In this document: positions 23,219 through 32,036 of the stretch, piece by piece
Numbering within the stretch: the stretch's first letter is position 1
Layout: every line of letters begins with the position of its first letter
Position numbers and translations under genes: made by a program
The notes under the pieces: generated by a model
What the model was told of the DNA's origin: nothing
Seen by the model: the letters and a program-made list of their open reading frames with translations, nothing else
The model's database searches: none
Assembly (NCBI GenBank): GCA_039808025.1
Contig: JBDHSK010000011.1
Location: forward strand, 1-64,000
DNA length: 64,000 bases
Direction of reading: 5' to 3'
Source: Sandaracinobacteroides sp039808025
GTDB taxonomy: Bacteria > Pseudomonadota > Alphaproteobacteria > Sphingomonadales > Sphingomonadaceae

Positions 23219-25792
23219 ATGTGCGATGCGCATCATCACGCCGTGCGAAAGAACACGGCAGCCCCGGCGACGCGTCCGGCGGCGAGCATGGGAGGGATCG
23301 GGACAATAGCCGGGAATCGCCTGATCGCCGCGACCTGTTCGCTGCTGTCCGCCGCAGTGATCGCCGCAGTGATCACCGCAGTGATCGCCGCCAGCCCCGC
23401 CGCGGCGCGAACGGGCGAGGCGCGTGTGCGGGTGGAGATCCCCGCCCAGGATCTGGGGTCCGCACTTGTCGAACTGGGCCGACAGGCGGGGCTGTCGCTG
23501 TTGTTTGATCCGGCGCTGGTGCGCGGCAAACGGTCGCGCCGCGTTTACGGCAGTCTGCTTGTGTCGCGGGCATTGGATCGAATGCTGGCGGGAACGGGAC
23601 TGACAGTTTTCCATACCGGGAACGGATCGCTGGTCGTGGTGGCCGCTCGGCAGCAACCCCCGCGTCCGCAACACTTGCGCCGCCCCCGCGAAGTGGTTCC
23701 CGGCCCTCCCGCCACGCTGGGAACCGGGCTGGCAGACATCATCGTCACCGCACAGAAAAAGGCCGAGCTGCTTCAGGACTTGCCCATTTCGATCGTCGCG
23801 CTCGACGCGGAGGATATCCGGCGGCTGCGGATCGACGAAATCGGCGATATCGGTCATGCTGTTCCCAACGTCCAGATGCAGTCGCATCCGAGCGGCCAGT
23901 CGTCGCAGCTGATCGTGATCCGCGGGATCGGGGCGTCGGACAATCAGCTGACGCAGGATCCCAGCGTCGCGGTCTATGTCGACGGTGTCTACGTTGCGCG
24001 GGTGCAGGATATGGGACGCCAGATCGTCGACCTGGAACGCATCGAGGTGCTGCGTGGGCCGCAGGGCACGCTTTACGGCCGCAACGCGACTGGCGGCGCG
24101 ATCAATTTCGTCACACGCCTGCCCGAGTTCGGCGCCTGGCACATCGATGCGACCGCGACGGTCGGCGCGTTCAACGAACGCAGCGGGTCCGTCACGGTCA
24201 ATGTCCCGGTCGGCGGCGATCTGGCCACACGCCTCACCTATGTCGCGACGCGCCGCGACGGGCCGGTGCGCAATCGCGGTACCGGGGCGCGAACCTTCGG
24301 CGCCCGACATCGCGACACTTGGCGCGCCGACCTGCGCTGGCGGCCAGACGCTGCGTGGACGCTGCGCTATGTCTTCGATCGGTCCAACACCGCAGATACC
24401 GCCTTTTACATCCAGGCTGCACCCGGCGGCAGCCAGACCCAGCGTCCGGATTCCAGCAGCACCGACGTCCGCGATTTCCGGCCCAGTCCCATCGATTCGA
24501 CCGGTCATTCGTTGACGATCGACTGGTACGCGGGCGATCGTTTCGCGATCAAGTCGATCTCCGCCTATCGCACTCTCGATCACCATAGTTATCAGGATTA
24601 TCTCTCAGGATCTTTCAGGGCAAAGGCGGCGCTGATCGGCGCGTCGGACATAAGCCAGCAGCAGTGGAGCCAGGAGGTGCAGTTGCTGGGCACCGCTTTC
24701 GGCGACAGGCTCGATTATGTCGCGGGCGCCTATTATTTCGCTGAAAAGGCGCATGGGCTCAGCCGTGCGACGCTGCCGCCGGAACAGACCATCCTGCGGT
24801 CGTTCAGCCGGATCAGCAACCGCGCCTATGCCCTTTATGCGCAGGGAACGATGACTCCACGTCTGCTGGACGGGCGGCTGCATCTGACGCTGGCGGGACG
24901 CTGGTCGCGTGACGAGCGTTCGGCAGTGGTTGCGCGGGGAACCGAAGCCCTTCCAGCGGGTCGCATCGTGCCCGACAATCCCGTCCAAGGCGACCGCAGC
25001 TTCGACGATTTCAGCCCGACGCTGTCGCTGGCGTTTGACATCACGTCGGGAACGATGGTTTATGCCAAGCGCGCCGAAGGTTATAAGACGGGCGGGTTCA
25101 ACCTGCGGTCGGGCACAACGGCAGCATTCCGCCGCGGGTTCAACCCCGAACGGGTCACATCCTATGAAATCGGGTTGAAATCGGAACTGTTCGAGCGGCG
25201 TTTGCGATTCAACATGGCGGCGTTCCGGGCCGATTATGACGATATCCAGCTGACGCTGGTCAATGTCGACGACGCGACATCGTCGAACACGATCAATGCG
25301 GGCAGCGCGGTGATCGCGGGGGTCGAGGCCGAGCTGACGGCCAGGCCGTGGGAGGCGCTGCAGATCGGGGCGAGCTTTGCCTGGCTGAACCCCGATTACA
25401 GCCGGATCGTCGATGCCGACGGCCAGGACATCACCGATGCCTATCGCTTTGCCGTGCCCGCCAGCAGCTTCAACCTACAGGCGCGTTATCGCTTTGCACA
25501 AACGATCGTGGGCCGCCCGGTGCTTGACCTGAGCTATAGCTGGCAGGGCGGCCATGCGAGCGCGACAACGACCAGCCGGGCGTTCTCCTTTCCAGCCTAT
25601 GGGCTGCTCAACGCACGGCTGGAGATGGCCGAACTGCCAGTTCCCGGGCGTGGCGGCATGGTGGCGCTGGCGCTCTGGGCCAGGAATCTGGCCGACACGA
25701 AATACTGGTTCATCAACGGGTCGCTGTTCGGTGGCTATCGCGCGTGGGGCGAACCGCGCACCTTTGGCGCCGACCTGAGCTGGCGGTTCTGA
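23219..25792 (+). CDS. TonB-dependent receptor with STN signalling domain
   Basis: An outer-membrane transducer receptor of about 857 residues. The Sec signal has a long hydrophobic core made of three AAVI-type repeats and ends SPAAA. The STN domain follows (VRVEIPAQDLGSALVELGRQ, LLFDPALVRGKRSRRVYG, LAGTGLTVF). Then come the TonB box (DIIVTAQKKAELLQ), a plug domain (RGIGASDNQLTQDPSVAVYV) and a barrel ending RAWGEPRTFGADLSWRF. The start may be 23219 or 23288; neither has a good ribosome site, and the second gives a standard 39-residue signal. The STN domain passes ligand occupancy to the adjacent FecR. It is a paralogue of the receptor at 17156. Substrate unknown. Confidence 0.92.
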   Translation: MCDAHHHAVRKNTAAPATRPAASMGGIGTIAGNRLIAATCSLLSAAVIAAVITAVIAASPAAARTGEARVRVEIPAQDLGSALVELGRQAGLSLLFDPALVRGKRSRRVYGSLLVSRALDRMLAGTGLTVFHTGNGSLVVVAARQQPPRPQHLRRPREVVPGPPATLGTGLADIIVTAQKKAELLQDLPISIVALDAEDIRRLRIDEIGDIGHAVPNVQMQSHPSGQSSQLIVIRGIGASDNQLTQDPSVAVYVDGVYVARVQDMGRQIVDLERIEVLRGPQGTLYGRNATGGAINFVTRLPEFGAWHIDATATVGAFNERSGSVTVNVPVGGDLATRLTYVATRRDGPVRNRGTGARTFGARHRDTWRADLRWRPDAAWTLRYVFDRSNTADTAFYIQAAPGGSQTQRPDSSSTDVRDFRPSPIDSTGHSLTIDWYAGDRFAIKSISAYRTLDHHSYQDYLSGSFRAKAALIGASDISQQQWSQEVQLLGTAFGDRLDYVAGAYYFAEKAHGLSRATLPPEQTILRSFSRISNRAYALYAQGTMTPRLLDGRLHLTLAGRWSRDERSAVVARGTEALPAGRIVPDNPVQGDRSFDDFSPTLSLAFDITSGTMVYAKRAEGYKTGGFNLRSGTTAAFRRGFNPERVTSYEIGLKSELFERRLRFNMAAFRADYDDIQLTLVNVDDATSSNTINAGSAVIAGVEAELTARPWEALQIGASFAWLNPDYSRIVDADGQDITDAYRFAVPASSFNLQARYRFAQTIVGRPVLDLSYSWQGGHASATTTSRAFSFPAYGLLNARLEMAELPVPGRGGMVALALWARNLADTKYWFINGSLFGGYRAWGEPRTFGADLSWRF
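23351..23386 (+). repeat. three tandem 12-base repeats in the signal peptide
   Basis: GCCGCAGTGATC occurs twice in tandem and a third time as ACCGCAGTGATC (23351-23386), encoding A-A-V-I, A-A-V-I, T-A-V-I in the hydrophobic core of the receptor signal peptide. The repeat unit is a multiple of three, so copy-number change would lengthen or shorten the core without shifting frame. Confidence 0.8.
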
Positions 25793-26239
25793 GGGCCGCC
25801 GATAAGTGCCCGGCCAGTCGCAGAGCATCTGCTGGTGCACGAAACGCAGCACCGGCTTGCGGCTGTTGGTGCGAGCCTTGGCATAGAGGCTGCGAATCTG
25901 CGCCTTGATCGTTTCGGGCGACAGTCCTGCGTCGGTGGTGATCCGCAACGTCGAAAGCCCCGCGGCAATACCTTTCAGGGTGCGGACCTCGGCCGAGGTC
26001 AGGCGGCAGCAACCAGCGATCAACCGGGGGTTGAAACGCGCGAGTTGCGGTTCGTCGACAATCATCAGTGCCGTTGGCACTTCGAAATAGCCGCTGATGT
26101 GATCGCGCGTCACCGACACCGGCGTCAGCCCCCCCGCCTGAGCCGTCGCTTTATTTGATGGGCAGTGCCGGGCTTCCATGATGCAAGGGGAGCCTTGCGG
26201 CATCTGCATCAATGAAAGTCTCGGCCGGGCCGATGGCAT
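25790..26239 (-). pseudogene. truncated LuxR-type regulator
   Basis: The minus-strand frame encodes a LuxR-type C-terminal helix-turn-helix: PTALMIVDEPQLARFNP, then LTSAEVRTLKGIAAGLSTLR, then LSPETIKAQIRSLYAKA, then KPVLRFVHQ. The usual 250-300 residue N-terminal region is missing; only about 60 poorly conserved residues precede the domain. The frame has no stop where the domain should end and continues 318 bases antisense through the receptor gene to 25475. This looks like a remnant. A short, intact DNA-binding protein with an unusual tail cannot be excluded. Confidence 0.6.
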
Positions 26240-26350
26240 AAGCCTCGTCAGTCAATATGCATGAGCAGATGATCATGCTATATTGGGCAGCCGGCACAAG
26301 TGTTACTGTTCGCCGTCCAGCTTCGGTTGATGACAATAGGGAGGGTCATC

Positions 26351-29300
26351 ATGCGGGCAACATGCGCGATTGCCGCCATGTCGATCATGGCGAGTGTGTT
26401 GATGGTCACGGCATCGGCGCGGAATATCCGCGATCACCGCAACCCCAGCCGGGCCGGCAGCGCTTACGATATGGGCGGACCACCGCTGCTTGAGGTGCCA
26501 CTTACGTTCGGGCCGTTTAAGATGCTCCAATGTGAAACGCGCAACGCCACGGCCGGGGCAGACCCAGTGCTGCACCTGCTGCGTGGTGCAGACCCCGACG
26601 GGGCAGTGACGCAAGTTGCCATGGATGATGACTCGGCCGGCAATCTGAATGCGCGACTGCGCTATCGGGTCTTATTTTCTAGGCGCTATCTGCTGGTGCT
26701 GCGTGCGGCACACTCGTCCGCGACCGGCAAGGCAGACCTGTGGTGCGATGGCGTGAAACTGCGATCGCAGGCCCCGGTGGGTGGCAGTTTCAAGCGTCTA
26801 GAGCAGTTGAGGGCCGGCGAACGGCTGCAAACGGTGACGCTCCCCCGGGGTCCGCAGGGCCATCGTCTTTATCTGCTCGATGATGAGGGTAATTTGCTTT
26901 ATCGCCAAACCAGTGGTGCGGCTGACAGCGCAACCATCGATGCGCCATCGCAATCCATGTTGAATGCCATGGTCGGCGCCGCCGACAGTGAGGCTACCGG
27001 GCTGATCCGACTGGTGCGCAACGATGCACCATTGTCGGGCCACGACAGTGACGGCGATGGCCTTGGCGACGAGCTTGAGCAGTTCATCGGCACCTGCAGC
27101 AAACGCCAGCAGGTGCTTGGGAACTGGGAATGTTCCCGCAGCACCGACATGCGCGACACTGATGGCGACGGCCTTTCCGACAAGGTTGAATTTCTGGGCG
27201 ATGTCGCGGCTGCGCCCTATCAGCATCTGCCTCGCTGGGGGGCCAACCCGTTGCACAAGGACCTGTTCCTTGAGGTGGATTACGGCAAGCGCAACCCCGG
27301 CGATTCTACCGTGACGCTTTCTCCTGGTAAAGCCCGCATCATGGCGGCAATCTATGGCGACACCGAGACCAGCCCGCTGCTGCGGCTGCGCAACGCCCAG
27401 TCATTGAACAACCCTGATGGCCAGTCGGGGATCGCGCTGCATTTCGACAGCGGCGTGACTCCGGCTGCCGATGCCCCGGCAACGGATTTCGTCCTTTACG
27501 GTGACTGGGGTGGCCATAATGACGTGGCTGCCGTCAGAAATGGAACAGGATGGAAGCGCGCCGATCCGGACGCGGCGCGCCAGTCGATGATGGCGTCGCG
27601 TCGGCAGCCCTATTTCCATTACGCGCTTGGTGACCCGACATCTGGCGGGCAGGCGCCGAACCTGGTTCCCTTCCTTAACCTGCCGTTGTTCAGTGGTCTA
27701 ACCGCAGCGCATGAGCTTGGCCATACACTGGGGCTTGAACATTATGGCCCCCACGGAGTTGAAGTAGAAATCGGCGACAAGAAGATTGAGGCCAACTGCA
27801 AGCCGAACTACCCAAGTGTCATGAGCTATGCCTTCCTGGGGCAGTCTGGCATCTCGTTCTCGGGCGGTTTCGGGCGGTCTGTCATCAACAATGTAAACCT
27901 GAAGGAATGGCATGCGGTGTCTTCGCCTGCCGGCGTACCAGGCCGCCGCTACCTTGAGCAGTTGAGAGACGTATTCGGGTTCGGTGTCGATATCCAGGAG
28001 GGTTCGATTGACTGGAACCGCGACGGCGTGATTTCCCAAACACCGGTCAGGGCTTATGCCAACGACAATGGGTCGGGTTGCGAATTCACCCGATTCAACA
28101 AGATTATTGCACCGGGCCTTGCCGATGGCGCTGTGTCGCTGGCCCGGCTTGGCTCGCGCACTTTCCTTGCCTATATCGACGAGCGCGATCGCCGGCTGCA
28201 TATCTCGCACTCTGATGACCCAATGCACTGCCTGGAGATCAACAGCAGTTGCGGATCGTTCACCGACAGTGTGCCTTCGGGTCCGTGGTGGGTTCGCCTC
28301 AACCGAAACGCCAACATGCGTTCGGTGGATATGGCCGTGATCAATACCTCGGTTGGCCGACGTATCCTTCTGGTGCTGCGATCGACACTGGGGCTGTTCG
28401 AGGCGCGCATGGGTCTTAATGGAAAGCCTGACAACTTCCGGATGATAGAGGGGCCACCAGTTCCCGATACTGAGCTGTCGCTGGCGAGTGATGGACAAAC
28501 CAGCTGGTTAGCCACCCGGGAGACCGACGGCCTTGCAGCCGTGCGGACCCGCGACAGAGCAGGCAACTGGTCGGCGCCGCAGACCATGCTGGATGCTTCC
28601 GACGGCAAGCCCTTTACGCTTCCGTTTTTGTCGTCGCCCGGGCTTTACTGGAGCACGCTTGAAGGCGGGCGGCTGTATGCGGCGCTGCCGGTGGCACCAG
28701 AGGGCAAGATCGTGTTGCGCTACCTGAGGCCTGATGGGCGCTGGAGCCGCCCCGGATGGAACAGTGATGCTTTCGGCACCAGGAGTACCGGGCGGCCGGC
28801 AATTGCTATGCAGCCGGCGGCCAGTGGGGCGACCATTCCCGGGCGGATGTGGATTGCCTATCTTGATAAACGTGATGCTGATCAGAACAGCGGTATACGT
28901 ATTCTGACATTGGCCGCCAGAAGTCTGCAAAAATCAGATGGCGTGCAGTTCCGTAACGGATGGTTCGACAATTCCTGGTTTTACGGCAACGGTGTCGATC
29001 TGCTCTTTGAACCGGGCAAGGACGACCAGTTGCGGCTGGCGGCGGCCACTGCCATAGTGAAGGACGGTGTGCGGCAGCCACATGTCATTGAAATGCGGCC
29101 GCTGGCTGGTGGAATCGTCAATTTCATTCAGCGTAACTGGGATGATTGGGAGGCGCTGGGAATTGGCCTGTGCCAGGTGCGGGATTTGGGGGGCGGGGAT
29201 ATGCACTGCCCTCCATGGCCCTTCAAGGCGCCAGCCGTCTTTACAGGAACGCCGGCTCCGCTTCCCGGACCGACGCCGCCGGATACCCACCCGTCAGGCA

Positions 29301-29410
29301 TGCAATGCATTATCGCCTGCACGCGCGAGATGCAGCAGTGCATCAGAGAGCATGAGGCCACCCCCGGGACCTGCCGCGCGATAGCCCGTCAGTGCCGCCG
29401 CCAGTGCTGA
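26351..29410 (+). CDS. secreted metzincin metalloprotease with calcium-binding repeats
   Basis: A 1019-residue exported protein. ATG 26351 follows GGGAGGG with good spacing; a Sec signal ends near residue 23 (TASA). The zinc site HELGHTLGLEH (His454 to His464, HExxHxxGxxH) followed by the Met-turn YPSVMSYAF identifies the metzincin clan. Upstream are thrombospondin type-3-like Asp loops (DSDGDGLGDELE and DTDGDGLSDKVE), and DWNRDGVIS lies after the protease domain. The C-terminal about 400 residues look like a beta-propeller or sialidase-like fold (repeated LAYIDERD, WIAYLDKRD). A Cys-rich tail (six Cys in about 45 residues) ends the chain. The host substrate and export route are unknown. Confidence 0.82.
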   Translation: MRATCAIAAMSIMASVLMVTASARNIRDHRNPSRAGSAYDMGGPPLLEVPLTFGPFKMLQCETRNATAGADPVLHLLRGADPDGAVTQVAMDDDSAGNLNARLRYRVLFSRRYLLVLRAAHSSATGKADLWCDGVKLRSQAPVGGSFKRLEQLRAGERLQTVTLPRGPQGHRLYLLDDEGNLLYRQTSGAADSATIDAPSQSMLNAMVGAADSEATGLIRLVRNDAPLSGHDSDGDGLGDELEQFIGTCSKRQQVLGNWECSRSTDMRDTDGDGLSDKVEFLGDVAAAPYQHLPRWGANPLHKDLFLEVDYGKRNPGDSTVTLSPGKARIMAAIYGDTETSPLLRLRNAQSLNNPDGQSGIALHFDSGVTPAADAPATDFVLYGDWGGHNDVAAVRNGTGWKRADPDAARQSMMASRRQPYFHYALGDPTSGGQAPNLVPFLNLPLFSGLTAAHELGHTLGLEHYGPHGVEVEIGDKKIEANCKPNYPSVMSYAFLGQSGISFSGGFGRSVINNVNLKEWHAVSSPAGVPGRRYLEQLRDVFGFGVDIQEGSIDWNRDGVISQTPVRAYANDNGSGCEFTRFNKIIAPGLADGAVSLARLGSRTFLAYIDERDRRLHISHSDDPMHCLEINSSCGSFTDSVPSGPWWVRLNRNANMRSVDMAVINTSVGRRILLVLRSTLGLFEARMGLNGKPDNFRMIEGPPVPDTELSLASDGQTSWLATRETDGLAAVRTRDRAGNWSAPQTMLDASDGKPFTLPFLSSPGLYWSTLEGGRLYAALPVAPEGKIVLRYLRPDGRWSRPGWNSDAFGTRSTGRPAIAMQPAASGATIPGRMWIAYLDKRDADQNSGIRILTLAARSLQKSDGVQFRNGWFDNSWFYGNGVDLLFEPGKDDQLRLAAATAIVKDGVRQPHVIEMRPLAGGIVNFIQRNWDDWEALGIGLCQVRDLGGGDMHCPPWPFKAPAVFTGTPAPLPGPTPPDTHPSGMQCIIACTREMQQCIREHEATPGTCRAIARQCRRQC

Positions 29411-29473
29411 GTATGCCCGGCGCTTTTACACCGCCTCTGGCGGAACGAAGCCTGAACGCATATCTTTTGGCGC

Positions 29474-31654
29474 ATGTCGATCAGTATCCGCACCTCGCTC
29501 GAAGATGTGCCGCTGCCAGCGGATTTCGTCCCCAACCGTCCGGCGCGCCCGGAAAAATCGGAAGGCGGCCGCCGCTTCGTGCTGCAATCGGATTACGAAC
29601 CCGCCGGAGACCAGCCTTCAGCGATAGCCGGGCTGGTGGCCCAGGCAGTGGCCGGAGAACGCGACCAGGTTCTGCTTGGGGTGACGGGTTCGGGCAAGAC
29701 CTTCACGATGGCCAAGGTGATAGAGCAGTTGCAGCGCCCGGCGCTGGTGCTGGCCCCCAACAAAATTCTGGCAGCGCAACTCTATGGAGAGTTCAAGGGG
29801 TTCTTTCCCGACAACGCCGTTGAGTATTTCGTATCCTATTACGATTACTACCAGCCGGAGGCCTATGTACCGCGCACCGACACCTATATCGAAAAGGAAT
29901 CGTCGGTGAACGAGGCGATCGACCGCATGCGCCACGCGGCGACGCGGGCGCTGCTGGAACGTGATGACGTGCTGATCGTTGCCTCGGTTTCGTGCCTTTA
30001 CGGCATTGGTTCGGTAGAAACCTATTCGGCGATGACCTTTGCCCTCACCAAGGGGATGACCGTAGACCCGCGCGAGATCGTGCGCCGGCTGGTGGCGTTG
30101 CAATACAAGCGCAACGATCTGAATTTCGTGCGCGGATCGTTCCGGATGCAGGGCGATACACTTGAGATCTTCCCGTCGCACTATGAAGACATGGCGTGGC
30201 GGATCGGCTTTTTCGGCGACGAGATCGAGGCGATCACCGAGTTCGACCCGCTGACTGGCAGCCGCATCGCCAACCTCGAGATGGTGAAGGTCTATGCCAA
30301 CAGCCACTATGTGACCCCCGGGCCGACGCTGAAGCAGGCAACCGAGGCCATCCGCCACGAACTTGCGGTGCGCCTGAAGGATCTGGAATCAGCGGGGCGC
30401 CTGCTGGAATATCAGCGCCTTGAACAGCGCACCAATTTCGATCTCGAGATGATCGCCGCCACCGGAAGCTGTGCGGGAATCGAGAATTACAGCCGCTTCC
30501 TGACCGGCCGCCAGCCCGGCGAGCCGCCGCCGACCCTGTTTGAATATTTGCCGGAAAATGCCTTGTTGTTCGTTGATGAAAGCCATGTGACCATTCCGCA
30601 GGTGGGGGGGATGGCGCGCGGTGACCGGGCGCGCAAGGTGACACTGGCCGAATATGGCTTCCGCCTGCCATCGTGCGTCGATAACCGGCCGCTGAAGTTC
30701 GAGGAGTGGGACATCATGCGCCCGCAGACGGTGTGTGTGTCGGCAACACCCGGCGACTGGGAGATGAACCAGACGGCTGGCGTCTTCACCGAGCAGGTGA
30801 TCCGCCCCACCGGGCTTGTCGATCCGCCGGTCGTTATTCGCCCGGTGGAGGATCAGGTCGATGACCTGATCGCCGAGGCAAAGGCGACTGCGGCCAGCGG
30901 CTATCGGGTGCTGGTGACCACGCTCACCAAGAAGATGGCCGAAGACCTTACCGAATATCTGCACGAGGCGGGCTTGCGGGTGCGCTACATGCATTCCGAT
31001 GTCGAGACGCTGGAGCGCATCGAGCTGATCCGTGACTTGCGCATGGGCGTCTATGATGTACTGGTTGGGATCAACCTGCTGCGCGAGGGGCTCGATATTC
31101 CGGAATGCGGGCTGGTGTGTATCCTCGATGCCGACAAGGAGGGTTTCCTGCGGTCGGAACGGTCACTGGTGCAGACGATCGGCCGGGCGGCGCGCAATGT
31201 CGATGGCCGGGTGATTCTGTATGCCGACAAGTGCACCGGCAGCATGGACCGCGCCATTGCCGAAACCGAACGGCGGCGTGCCAAGCAGATGGCCTATAAC
31301 GCAGCGCACGGCATCACCCCGGCCACGGTGAAAAAGGCGATTGCCGATGTGGTGGCGCATGTTGCAGCCGGTGACCATCTGACGGTCGGGATCGATGCCG
31401 ATACCCCGCATCTGGTTGGGCACAACCTGAAGGCGCATATCGCTGATCTCGAAAAGCGCATGTTGCAGGCGGCAGCCGACCTCGAGTTCGAGGAGGCGGC
31501 GCGGTTGCGCGACGAGGTGCGGCGGCTGGAGGCCGAGGATCTGGGGATCAGCGCCGAGCACCCGAAACCCGTGGTCGGGCGCGCGGCGGCCGGGCGGCCC
31601 GGCACCCGCACCAACCGCTGGGGCAAGGTGCGCTCGAAGCGGGCCGGGCGCTGA
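29474..31654 (+). CDS. uvrB: excinuclease ABC subunit UvrB
   Basis: A 726-residue DNA damage-recognition helicase of nucleotide-excision repair, acting with UvrA and UvrC. Visible features: Walker A GVTGSGKT (69-76), the beta-hairpin region (FVSYYDYYQPEAYVPRTDTY), DESH (LLFVDESHVTIPQ), helicase motifs V and VI (LLREGLDIPE, QTIGRAARN) and the C-terminal UVR domain (LEKRMLQAAADLEFEEAARL) that contacts UvrC. The basic tail after the UVR domain (GRAAAGRPGTRTNRWGKVRS) is about 45 residues longer than in E. coli UvrB. The ATG at 29474 has no obvious Shine-Dalgarno. Confidence 0.98.
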   Translation: MSISIRTSLEDVPLPADFVPNRPARPEKSEGGRRFVLQSDYEPAGDQPSAIAGLVAQAVAGERDQVLLGVTGSGKTFTMAKVIEQLQRPALVLAPNKILAAQLYGEFKGFFPDNAVEYFVSYYDYYQPEAYVPRTDTYIEKESSVNEAIDRMRHAATRALLERDDVLIVASVSCLYGIGSVETYSAMTFALTKGMTVDPREIVRRLVALQYKRNDLNFVRGSFRMQGDTLEIFPSHYEDMAWRIGFFGDEIEAITEFDPLTGSRIANLEMVKVYANSHYVTPGPTLKQATEAIRHELAVRLKDLESAGRLLEYQRLEQRTNFDLEMIAATGSCAGIENYSRFLTGRQPGEPPPTLFEYLPENALLFVDESHVTIPQVGGMARGDRARKVTLAEYGFRLPSCVDNRPLKFEEWDIMRPQTVCVSATPGDWEMNQTAGVFTEQVIRPTGLVDPPVVIRPVEDQVDDLIAEAKATAASGYRVLVTTLTKKMAEDLTEYLHEAGLRVRYMHSDVETLERIELIRDLRMGVYDVLVGINLLREGLDIPECGLVCILDADKEGFLRSERSLVQTIGRAARNVDGRVILYADKCTGSMDRAIAETERRRAKQMAYNAAHGITPATVKKAIADVVAHVAAGDHLTVGIDADTPHLVGHNLKAHIADLEKRMLQAAADLEFEEAARLRDEVRRLEAEDLGISAEHPKPVVGRAAAGRPGTRTNRWGKVRSKRAGR

Positions 31655-31691
31655 CGGGAAGGGCCACTGACGGCAAGGGCAGAATCGCCGG

Positions 31692-31991
31692 TTACGAACG
31701 GGCGCCGCTTGCCAGGTGGTGGTGAATCACCTCGTCGATGATGAAGCGCAGGAATTTCTCACTGAACCCCGGGTCGAGGTCGGCGTCGAGCGCCAGCGAC
31801 CGCAGCCGGGCAATCTGCTTTTCCTCGCGGCCAGGGTCAGCGGCGGGCAGGCCATTGGCTGCCTTCCAGAGCCCGACCTTCTGGGTGATCTTGAAGCGTT
31901 CGGCCAGAAGGTAGATGAGGGCGGCGTCGATATTGTCGATCGAGCGCCGGAAGGCTGCAAGTTCCCCGGCTGGTATCTGTTCTGGCGGCAT
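31692..31991 (-). CDS. chorismate mutase (AroQ class)
   Basis: A 99-residue all-helical AroQ-type enzyme that converts chorismate to prephenate for Phe and Tyr synthesis. The family layout is visible: helix 1 FRRSIDNIDAALIYLLAERF, then KITQKVGLWKAANG, then GREEKQIARLRSLALD, then the last helix FSEKFLRFIIDEVIHHHL. Key charged residues (Arg in the first helix, Lys in KVG, Glu in the third helix) are present. A good AAAGAGG site precedes ATG 31991. It converges with uvrB (37 bases apart) and diverges from the prenyl synthase gene. Confidence 0.93.
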   Translation of the reverse strand: MPPEQIPAGELAAFRRSIDNIDAALIYLLAERFKITQKVGLWKAANGLPAADPGREEKQIARLRSLALDADLDPGFSEKFLRFIIDEVIHHHLASGARS

Positions 31992-32036
31992 GTTGCCTCT
32001 TTCCCTTTTGCACCGAACGGCCTAGCGCATCTGGTA

